Shown here: one piece after another, positions 57,413-64,000 of the stretch
Layout: each line of letters opens with the position of its first letter
How positions within the stretch are numbered: the first letter of the stretch is position 1
Source: Indibacter alkaliphilus LW1
Lineage (GTDB): Bacteria; Bacteroidota; Bacteroidia; Cytophagales; Cyclobacteriaceae
DNA length: 64,000 bases
Direction: 5' to 3'
Assembly: GCF_000295935.2 (NCBI RefSeq)
Contig: NZ_ALWO02000037.1
Span: 212,259-276,258 of the forward strand
Notes under the pieces: generated by a model
Databases searched by the model: none
What the model was told of the DNA's origin: nothing
The model's input: the letters and a program-made list of their open reading frames with translations, nothing else
Program-made: the position numbers and the translations under genes

Positions 57413-59278
57413 TTAATCAGGTTTGAATTCAACCATCCACTTTTCTCTATTTCCCCAATCCGGTTGTTGGTTTTTGATGTATACAAAATCTCCAATAACC
57501 AAATAATCCATCTCTGTACTCATAAAACACCTATAGGCATCAAAAGGAGTACAGACTACTGGTTCACCTCTCACATTGAATGAGGTGTTGACAACCAAAC
57601 CAAAGCCTGTCTGCCGCTCAAATTCTGCTATTAGCCTCCAATATCGGGAATTGGTTTCCTTGTGAACTGTCTGAATTCTGGCTGAAAAATCCAGATGAGT
57701 TACGGACTGTATATCACTTCTTTCTCTGTAAAGCTTCTCCCAAAGATCCATTTGGTGGTAATTTTCAGGAAGCAGTTTTCTTCTCTTCTCCAAAACAGGA
57801 GCTACAATAAGCATGTATGGGGAGTCTTCATTAAGATCAAAATATTCCCCGCATTTTTCTGCCAAAACAGAAGGGGCAAAAGGTCTAAACCCTTCTCTAT
57901 ATTTTATCTTTAGATTTAGCTTTTTCTGCATTTCAGGATTCCGGGCGTCCCCTATAATGCTTCTGTTTCCCAAAGCCCGAGGACCAAATTCCATTCTACC
58001 TTGAAACCAACCTATCACCTTTCCTTCTGCAATCTTTGAGGCAACTAATTGTGCCAGTGAATGAAAATCACTATATTTCTCACATACTGCTTTCACTTTC
58101 CTATTCATCAATTGAATTTCCTTTTCAGAATATTCCGGTCCTAAATAAGAACCCTTCATTTGGTCTGAATCCGTTTTAAAAACCCTTTCTTCACCAAAGT
58201 ACAGGTGACTGACCGCCAAGGCTGCACCCAATGCCCCTCCAGCATCTCCGGCGGCAGGCTGGATATAAATATCCTTGAAAATTCCTTTTTGCAACAGCTT
58301 TCCATTGGCCACACAATTTAAAGCAACTCCACCTGCAAGGCACAAATAATCCGCATCGCATATTCTCTTTGCAGTTAATGCCATTTTGATCACGATTTCT
58401 TCTGTCACTCTTTGAATTGCCAAAGCCAGGTTGCAATGATACTGTTCAAGCTGATCCTCAGGCTCTCTTCTTTTAAACCCAAAAATACTTTTCCAAGACT
58501 CATCTTTAACCATTCTCAAGCCTGTGGCATAGTTGAAAAATTTCTGATCAAGCCAAATAGAACCATCCTCTTTGATATCGACTAGATTCTCCTTTATTTT
58601 TTTTTCAAACTCGGAAGTCTGAGGGTCGTCCGGATTACCATAAGGTGCTAGCCCCATCAGCTTATATTCCCCCGAATTGACTGTAAAACCCAAAAAATAA
58701 GTAAATGCGCTGTAAAGAAGTCCTACAGAATGCGGAAATTCCAATTCCTTCAGCATATGAAAGTTATTACCTTCTCCTAACCCTATAGAAGCAGTGGACC
58801 ACTCGCCTACTCCATCTATGGTCAAAACTGCAGCTTTTTGGAATTTAGAAGGGAAATAGGCGCTTGCTGCATGTGAGAGATGGTGTTCTGAAAAAAGTAG
58901 GTTAAGCTTATTTTTATCATAACCCCCTACCTCTTGAAGACCATCTTTAATTAGCTTCTTAAGAAACATCTTTTCATCTAACCAGACCGGTATAGCTTTA
59001 AGAAAAGACACTAATCCTTTGGGCGCAAAGGCATAATAGGTTTCCAGTAACCGTTCGAATTTCAGCAGTGGTTTGTCATAAAATACAACGGCGTCCAACT
59101 CATCTATGCTCAAACCTGCTTCCTCCAAACAGTAGCGAATAGAATGAATCGGGAAATCAGGTGTATGTTTTTGCCGGGTAAACCGTTCCTCCTGAGCTGC
59201 TGCAATTATCTCACCACCAATAAGTATTGCTGCTGCCGAATCATGATAAAAAGCAGATAATCCTAAAATTTTTTTCAC
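57413..59278 (-). CDS. NodU/CmcH-family carbamoyltransferase
   Basis: A 621-residue enzyme that transfers a carbamoyl group from carbamoyl phosphate, via a carbamoyl-adenylate, to a hydroxyl of a sugar or glycan. Start is GTG at 59276-59278; no ATG is in frame nearby. The N-terminal half contains LGLSAFYHDSAAAIL, AAQEERFTRQKHTPDFP and the ACT-like/Kae1-type fold (LSHAASAYFPS). The C-terminal YrdC-related half has GWFQGRMEFGPRALGNRSI and VNTSFNVRGEPVVCTPFDAY, the family signature blocks. Length and blocks are standard. It is the first gene of the carbamoyltransferase-SGNH-DUF5989-SxtJ unit. The 59279-59516 gap separates it from the next gene and contains a terminator. Confidence 0.92.
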   Translation of the reverse strand: MKKILGLSAFYHDSAAAILIGGEIIAAAQEERFTRQKHTPDFPIHSIRYCLEEAGLSIDELDAVVFYDKPLLKFERLLETYYAFAPKGLVSFLKAIPVWLDEKMFLKKLIKDGLQEVGGYDKNKLNLLFSEHHLSHAASAYFPSKFQKAAVLTIDGVGEWSTASIGLGEGNNFHMLKELEFPHSVGLLYSAFTYFLGFTVNSGEYKLMGLAPYGNPDDPQTSEFEKKIKENLVDIKEDGSIWLDQKFFNYATGLRMVKDESWKSIFGFKRREPEDQLEQYHCNLALAIQRVTEEIVIKMALTAKRICDADYLCLAGGVALNCVANGKLLQKGIFKDIYIQPAAGDAGGALGAALAVSHLYFGEERVFKTDSDQMKGSYLGPEYSEKEIQLMNRKVKAVCEKYSDFHSLAQLVASKIAEGKVIGWFQGRMEFGPRALGNRSIIGDARNPEMQKKLNLKIKYREGFRPFAPSVLAEKCGEYFDLNEDSPYMLIVAPVLEKRRKLLPENYHQMDLWEKLYRERSDIQSVTHLDFSARIQTVHKETNSRYWRLIAEFERQTGFGLVVNTSFNVRGEPVVCTPFDAYRCFMSTEMDYLVIGDFVYIKNQQPDWGNREKWMVEFKPD

Positions 59279-59446
59279 ACTTCCAAATTCAATTCAAATA
59301 ATAATTCTCCTAAAATAATCAGGCAAATTGAGAAAGTTCAAATAAAAACATTCCATTTTATATTTTATCAATTCATGTACAATAATAAAAGGTTCAACCC
59401 TGATTGAAATCAAAAATATAGGATGCATAAATAACTAAAAAATTAA

Positions 59447-59480
59447 AGCCCGAAAAAATCCTTTCAGATTTCTTCGGGCT
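59447..59480 (-). terminator. Terminator after the methyltransferase gene
   Basis: An 8-bp core stem AGCCCGAA / TTCGGGCT (59447-59454 / 59473-59480) extended by ATC/GAT, about 37 bp past the methyltransferase stop. On the minus strand it ends GGGCTTTAATTTTTTA. It divides the upstream sugar-modifying genes from the carbamoyltransferase unit. Confidence 0.7.
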
Positions 59481-59516
59481 CACATATTCTTTTGGAAAGG
59501 AGTTGTTTTAAAATAG

Positions 59517-60356
59517 CTATCGTAAATGTTTATTTATTTTAGGATACTCTTGGGTTCTCATAAATAGCCACCTCATGTTTTCAGGCCTATTTTCATTGAG
59601 TAAGAATTTTTTCTCCTCTTCATCTAAATGATCTAATTGATAGTCCATCTTCCTCCAAGGATAATCGCATATCAAATCGATCTGATGAGTTTTTGAAAAT
59701 CTATGAATCAATAATTCAGTCAGTCCTTTTACAAAACAGTCATGCGCTTCTACCAAAATGTCACAGGATGTTAGCATCGGCACTTTTATTGGATCAAGGA
59801 TTCGAACTTCTTCACCTTCAATATCACAAAAAATAAGGGTTTTAACCTCACAAATACTTTCTAGATCTTCAGGGGATAATGCCCCGACAAACTGAATGTT
59901 ATTTACTTCATTTAGTTTAGCCAATTGCTTGGCCAGCTTTAAAGCTTCAGGATTGATGTCCGAACCGGTGACATTGGCATAGGGCATCTTTTTTGCAAAT
60001 CCGACTGCATAATACCCCTCAGCACAGCCTATGTCAATTATCTTTTTATAATTACTATTTCCAATTATTTCATAGACCCAGTCATGAATCGGTTCTTCAT
60101 AAGAGCCGATCAATTTGGGGAAAAACATACTACCTGTTGCTTTATGAATATAATTTAACCCTTTAAATGGTCCATTAACTACTTTAAGTTCTTGGTGCAA
60201 ATTCAGCTTCTGAAGGATATTATCCTGGATTTGAAGATTACTTTCTCTGAACTTTTCCATCAAGGCCATTTGTCTTTTGAAAGCAGGCGTATTTCTGAGC
60301 ATCCTTCGATAGAGCGGATACAGCATTTTCTTAAGGTGGAATTGCTCAAATGCCAT
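59517..60356 (-). CDS. SAM-dependent class I methyltransferase
   Basis: A 279-residue protein with a Rossmann-type methyltransferase domain. The SAM-binding glycine motif is IIDIGCAEGYYAVGF (near 106-120), followed by ANVTGSDINPEALKLAKQLA and TLIFCDIEGEEVRILDP. An N-terminal helical stretch (about 1-60) precedes it. No signal peptide. The family is FkbM/class I-like; the acceptor is probably a sugar of the polysaccharide, to judge from the neighbours. It starts 51 bp after the deacetylase gene and is the last gene of the block before the terminator. Confidence 0.85.
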   Translation of the reverse strand: MAFEQFHLKKMLYPLYRRMLRNTPAFKRQMALMEKFRESNLQIQDNILQKLNLHQELKVVNGPFKGLNYIHKATGSMFFPKLIGSYEEPIHDWVYEIIGNSNYKKIIDIGCAEGYYAVGFAKKMPYANVTGSDINPEALKLAKQLAKLNEVNNIQFVGALSPEDLESICEVKTLIFCDIEGEEVRILDPIKVPMLTSCDILVEAHDCFVKGLTELLIHRFSKTHQIDLICDYPWRKMDYQLDHLDEEEKKFLLNENRPENMRWLFMRTQEYPKINKHLR

Positions 60357-60407
60357 TAGTCAGGATTTAAATTTTTAAAGAAATATAATATGTGATATTT
60401 CAAAAAA

Positions 60408-61361
60408 CTATTTATTTAATGATTTTGGCAAATCATTGGTATCAAGTCGAGGCAAGGCGAGAAAATTGTCGTTTTTTGTATTGGCTACTTTGACTTTTAC
60501 AGAAAAACCAAGCTTACATCCTAAATCCTTCAATATACTTAGTGTGTCCTCATTATGTCCACCATGGGGAAAACACATGGTCCAATTTTCCATGTCAACT
60601 CCTACATCTTCCAAAAGCTTATTGCAAGACAGAATTTCCATCTTCTGTTCCGGTGTGGATAAGGTGTTTAACCAAGGATGAGAATAGGTATGATTCCCTA
60701 AATGCATGCCTCCGGCAATCATATGGCGCATTTGTTCTTTATTGATATATAATTCCTTACTGAAAGCTACCTCATCCATCCCTATGGCTTCTTCAAACAT
60801 TCTATTGACAAGCTCGGAACGATAGGGCTGCGGGAGAACTTTCTGAAGCATTCTTTTGACAAACATCACCTCACCGGTGTCTTTCCCGTTAGTAATGGCA
60901 TAAGTTTTATAAAGAACTTCATTATCAGGTAATTCGAATTCCCTTCGGATAATGTCAATTTCTTTAAAAAGCTGCTTGATAAGCAAATTTACATCCTGCA
61001 TGGTAGCCAGAACAAAATGGATTTTATTTACATCCAATACTTTGTTTTCGATAATCATTTTTGCAGGGACATAGAATGAGCCCTGAATTCCCAAGTTTTG
61101 TAAAATAGGAAATGCATGCATGTAATGATCTATATAGGCATCATCGAATGTAAGTAAAGCTGCTTTGGGGGGCAGTTTCTCTCCTTCGTGTATGGCTGCG
61201 ATCAAATGTTCAACACTGATAATATTATAATTGTGGCGAAGGAATTCAACCTGCCCTTTGAAGTCTTTGATTTCCAGCCCTTTTATACCAGGGAACCTTG
61301 AGGATTTAATCTCTCTGATATAATGGTACATCACTATCGTCACTTCAGTATCCATCTTCAT
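60408..61361 (-). CDS. Polysaccharide deacetylase (NodB/CE4-like)
   Basis: A 317-residue protein with the NodB fold. The first motif is LLTFDDAYIDHY (Asp73, Asp74) and the metal His pair is HTYSH (His224, His228). An insertion of about 100 residues separates these motifs. MYHYIREIKSSRFPGI at the N-terminus is typical of PgaB/IcaB-like deacetylases acting on partially N-acetylated glycans. No signal peptide, so it may act in the cytoplasm or on lipid-linked sugar. Its ATG overlaps the TGA of the GNAT gene by four bases (ATGA), supporting translational coupling and this start. Confidence 0.87.
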   Translation of the reverse strand: MKMDTEVTIVMYHYIREIKSSRFPGIKGLEIKDFKGQVEFLRHNYNIISVEHLIAAIHEGEKLPPKAALLTFDDAYIDHYMHAFPILQNLGIQGSFYVPAKMIIENKVLDVNKIHFVLATMQDVNLLIKQLFKEIDIIRREFELPDNEVLYKTYAITNGKDTGEVMFVKRMLQKVLPQPYRSELVNRMFEEAIGMDEVAFSKELYINKEQMRHMIAGGMHLGNHTYSHPWLNTLSTPEQKMEILSCNKLLEDVGVDMENWTMCFPHGGHNEDTLSILKDLGCKLGFSVKVKVANTKNDNFLALPRLDTNDLPKSLNK

Positions 61362-62479
61362 TTTATCTGATTAATTTTTGCAACCCTGTCTCTGTCGGAG
61401 TCCATTCTGGTAAAATATATATCATTGATTCCTAAAGCCATGATTGGCTCATCAAATTCCAGACTTTTGAGTGCTAAATATTCATGATTCGGTCTCTTTG
61501 CAACGGGGGCTGAAACTTGGGGAAACAAGGCCACATCATCTTCTTCGAGCACTGAAAAGCCTGATTCCATTAATACATGATCATATAATTCGCCTATCTT
61601 TGAAAAATCCAAATACAGAAGACTCTCATTATTTCCCCATTGTATTGCAAAAGAAATCACTCCGTATAAATCCCTAGCATCGCCATACATATCAACAATC
61701 CTTCCCACCATCCGCCCAGAAGGCTGAAGCAATTCAGGCCTAAGTGCCAAGTAAGCAGTAATCCCATTTTCTCCAACAAAAGCAAAGACTTTATATGCTA
61801 TAAAAGGATGATCCAAAAATCTCCACTTCAGAAATCCCTCATCTCTCAGTGTAGTGCAGACTACCTGTCGGCCTAATTGCAAGCCATGGGTTTCAAGCAT
61901 TTGGGAATTGAGTTCTACAATATGTCCGGGGTCATTCCAATGGCTGACAGTGATTGGAGAACCTACCAGTTGCTTTGCCTTTCCAATATCTGCTCCTATT
62001 TCATTTACCAACTCAAATGCTTCCACCCTAAATAAGAACAAATACCTTTTTAACCTCTGGTGGTCAAAGACATTGTAGCCCAATTTTTTATAAAACTTAT
62101 GCGTATCCAATGCCATTCCTAGGGTTGCATTGATTGGGTTGGCATCAAATAATTTTTGCACCAGTGTACTATTAAAGCCCAAACCTCTCCAATCAGGCAA
62201 TGTATAAGCATTCACTCCCCAGATGGTATCAATGATATTTTCGCCCAGAATCAACTTGTAATGAAGGCCTCCATAATGTGATACTATTTCGTCCTTCGAA
62301 TTAAGCCCAATCCAATTTGACTCTAGGATAGACTCCTTGTTCCAGGGACTTTGGAAATAATATCTCAAAAAAGCTTCCACCTGAAAGACTGTTTGCTCTC
62401 CATAGATCTGGATGAAAAACTCTATAAGGTTGGAAATATCACTGGGCCTTGCCTTTCTTATTTTAAGTTGCTCTGACAT
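61358..62479 (-). CDS. GNAT-family acetyltransferase, long form
   Basis: A 373-residue protein. Residues 1-150 are a GNAT domain with IRKARPSDISNLIEFFIQIYG and the acetyl-CoA loop LPDWRGLGFNSTLVQKLF. A second, less conserved domain follows (about 190-370), as in large N-acyltransferases that modify sugars. It probably transfers an acyl group to a nucleotide-sugar amine in this locus. It overlaps the deacetylase gene by four bases and lies 7 bp after the exostosin-like gene, forming one operon with both. Confidence 0.75.
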   Translation of the reverse strand: MSEQLKIRKARPSDISNLIEFFIQIYGEQTVFQVEAFLRYYFQSPWNKESILESNWIGLNSKDEIVSHYGGLHYKLILGENIIDTIWGVNAYTLPDWRGLGFNSTLVQKLFDANPINATLGMALDTHKFYKKLGYNVFDHQRLKRYLFLFRVEAFELVNEIGADIGKAKQLVGSPITVSHWNDPGHIVELNSQMLETHGLQLGRQVVCTTLRDEGFLKWRFLDHPFIAYKVFAFVGENGITAYLALRPELLQPSGRMVGRIVDMYGDARDLYGVISFAIQWGNNESLLYLDFSKIGELYDHVLMESGFSVLEEDDVALFPQVSAPVAKRPNHEYLALKSLEFDEPIMALGINDIYFTRMDSDRDRVAKINQIK

Positions 62480-62486
62480 TTACCAG

Positions 62487-63593
62487 TCAATTTTGATAGA
62501 AAGTCATATTTTTCAGTTCTTGTGATAATCCGTAAATCAAGCCCTTTTTTCTAAAATGATCTAGCCATGTCTGTCTACACCTTTTTTGAATAACTTTCAG
62601 TTCCGATTCTGAATAGCTGTTGATAAAGTTAATTATATATTGATCAGCTTTGAAACGATCCCTGTATGGCACCACAACGCAAATTTCTCTGTAATCAATC
62701 TGAGACTCAAACGGCAATATTGAATCTGTTTCAATCACCACCGGTATTCTTCCCATGGCCAAGGTTTGAAAAAACCTGACAGAATAGTTTCCAAACCCTC
62801 TCATACAAATCGTGAAAAGATTGTCATAAATATTTTTAAAAAATTCATATTCCAGTCTCTTTTGGTCCTGGTCACTTTTGGCTCCTCCTTTATACCTTTC
62901 TCTTTTCAGAAAATCTGTATGAACCAAGTTGGAATTCTCCAAACTGGAAAGCAGTGCAGCCCGCTCACTGGCAGCCATAAAATAAGGGACATAGAGGTAT
63001 CTGGACCGACCGATCACCTTCATTGCATTCAGTCCAAGGTATTGCAGATGGTCTTTGACCGTTTTAAGAAAATTCGATGTAGCCTGTCCACAAAATCCCA
63101 CTGACACTCTATCAAACTTTTCAATGATTTTAAACTCCCCATGAAACCATTTTTCAAGCGGATCGTTTGGCAACAGCGCCGGCAAAGAAACTTGGTTTCC
63201 CATACTTTTATAAGCACCTGGAGTCAATAAGATAACATCTCTAAATCCAGGATCAAAAAGTAAATCCGCATCTGAAACCAACAACAAGGGCTTATGAAAT
63301 AAAATTGATATCTCTCTATGGAAAGCGATGATATCCATCCCCTCTTGGGTTCCGTTTAGCTCCGATAATGGTACCGGAATAAAGATAAAATCAGCGTTCT
63401 TAGGATCGGATACTTTTTCAAAACAACTTTCAGCCTCTTTGTTTAAAATTATGGTTCCGTTATCCTTCCTTTCAAACAAATCAAAGACATAGCCTAAAGG
63501 CAGTTTTAGGCTGTCAAAGTAAATTTTCACTCTGGAAAAGTTGATGATTTTATCCAGCTCATTCCTTAAAGTAACATCGTCCATCATTTCCAT
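62487..63593 (-). CDS. Exostosin-like glycosyltransferase
   Basis: A 368-residue protein with an exostosin-type domain: NADFIFIPVPLSELNG, FKIIEKFDRVSVGFCGQATS and FTICMRGFGNYSVRFFQTLAMGRIPVVI, the last being the family's nucleotide-sugar region. Such enzymes (GT47/GT64-like) add uronic acid, galactose or other sugars. No membrane segment is visible. Its start overlaps the GT8 stop by 10 bases, so both belong to one transcript. ATG at 63591-63593 is used; the Met at residue 3 or 4 is possible. Confidence 0.75.
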   Translation of the reverse strand: MEMMDDVTLRNELDKIINFSRVKIYFDSLKLPLGYVFDLFERKDNGTIILNKEAESCFEKVSDPKNADFIFIPVPLSELNGTQEGMDIIAFHREISILFHKPLLLVSDADLLFDPGFRDVILLTPGAYKSMGNQVSLPALLPNDPLEKWFHGEFKIIEKFDRVSVGFCGQATSNFLKTVKDHLQYLGLNAMKVIGRSRYLYVPYFMAASERAALLSSLENSNLVHTDFLKRERYKGGAKSDQDQKRLEYEFFKNIYDNLFTICMRGFGNYSVRFFQTLAMGRIPVVIETDSILPFESQIDYREICVVVPYRDRFKADQYIINFINSYSESELKVIQKRCRQTWLDHFRKKGLIYGLSQELKNMTFYQN

Positions 63594-64000
63594 TTGAATT
63601 TACCTCTGGGGAAATACCTGTACTGGATTTTTCTAAAAAAGCTTCTTACAGATTTTGGAGTAAGGTATTTGACAACTCCTGTAACACAAAAGTCTTGCGG
63701 TAGAAGCCTAGAGTAAGGCGTTTTCCAAAGGTATTTCCAAAACTTCCATTTGTATGGATGCTGATTGCTGGTATGCCAAGGTTTACTGGTCCCTGAAAAA
63801 TGAACTATAACAGGATCCTCAATTGCCTTTCCGATTTCTGCCATATCAACTCCAGGGTCTGACTCATGAAAGATTCCTTCATACACATCGACAGTAAGGT
63901 TATACTTCAGGGGAATCTTCACCCATTTACTTTTGGTTAGGGCATTGAGCCCGCATTGGTCTACAAACCAAATCAGTCTGGGATTATCCTTCACAAATTG
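63584..64000 (-). CDS. GT8-family glycosyltransferase, C-terminal part (cut by window edge)
   Basis: The last 139 codons of a gene that continues past the window end. The frame is open to base 64000 with no start seen; GTG at 63992-63994 is internal. The sequence shows WFVDQCGLNALTKSKWVKIP and VIVHFSGTSKPWHTSNQHPYKW, the DQ..LN and HF.G..KPW features of the retaining GT8 family (LgtC-like), which transfers galactose or glucose. It is the most upstream gene visible in the polysaccharide operon. Confidence 0.8.
   Translation of the reverse strand, partial: QFVKDNPRLIWFVDQCGLNALTKSKWVKIPLKYNLTVDVYEGIFHESDPGVDMAEIGKAIEDPVIVHFSGTSKPWHTSNQHPYKWKFWKYLWKTPYSRLLPQDFCVTGVVKYLTPKSVRSFFRKIQYRYFPRGKFKWK

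Overview
The window is about 64 kb of a low-GC Bacteroidota chromosome. The best placement I can support is order Cytophagales, near the Cyclobacteriaceae. This rests on inference from three things: two giant secreted proteins ending in the gliding-motility-associated (CHU_C, type IX secretion type B) C-terminal domain, promoters of the TTG / TAnnTTTG type with weak Shine-Dalgarno signals, and a gene complement of lipoprotein CAZymes, sulfatase, secreted M14 peptidase and BNR-propeller proteins typical of polysaccharide-degrading members of that group. No rRNA, tRNA, CRISPR array or prophage was recognised.

Region 1 (1-14.2 kb) is mixed chromosomal content. It holds a Tat-exported HisC-like aminotransferase with an AEC-type permease, a CI/LexA-like XRE-S24 repressor with a small partner gene and a 19-bp palindromic candidate operator, the transcription accessory protein Tex, a TlpA-type thioredoxin, a small outer-membrane protein, a GH95 fucosidase, a sialate O-acetylesterase, a Tat-exported metallophosphoesterase and a DUF3185-like membrane protein. 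Region 2 (14.3-30.7 kb) is all on the minus strand: an 11-Asp-box BNR propeller protein, a signal-peptide CHY zinc-finger protein, a large M14 carboxypeptidase, a class V aminotransferase, a sulfatase plus CE15 glucuronoyl-esterase pair, an unknown secreted protein, two tandem 200-residue paralogues and xylose isomerase. These enzymes suggest use of sulfated, fucosylated, acetylated and glucuronoxylan-type polysaccharides, but no SusC/SusD pair is present. Three copies of a ~120-bp nested-inverted-repeat element (MITE-like) lie between genes in the first 18.6 kb.

Region 3 (30.7-33.7 kb) is a gene-poor island of hairpin-forming intergenic repeats with an IS110-family element in it. The long non-coding left end of that element is a candidate bridge RNA.

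Region 4 (33.6-64 kb) is a surface polysaccharide and adhesin locus, almost all on the minus strand. From its downstream end it comprises a Wzc-like tyrosine autokinase with a Tyr-Gly repeat tail, a Wza-like export lipoprotein, a WecA/MraY-like initiating transferase, two paralogous giant lectin/SprB-repeat/PKD/CHU_C adhesins (about 2,900 and 2,430 residues) flanking a GT61 glycosyltransferase on the plus strand, then SxtJ, a 49-residue DUF5989 protein, an SGNH hydrolase and a NodU/CmcH carbamoyltransferase, and finally a methyltransferase, polysaccharide deacetylase, GNAT acetyltransferase, exostosin-like transferase and a GT8 glycosyltransferase cut by the window edge. Together these would start, decorate (carbamoyl, acetyl, methyl) and export an extracellular polysaccharide. 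The giant adhesins probably decorate the same cell surface. The polymerase and flippase are not seen and probably lie beyond 64 kb.
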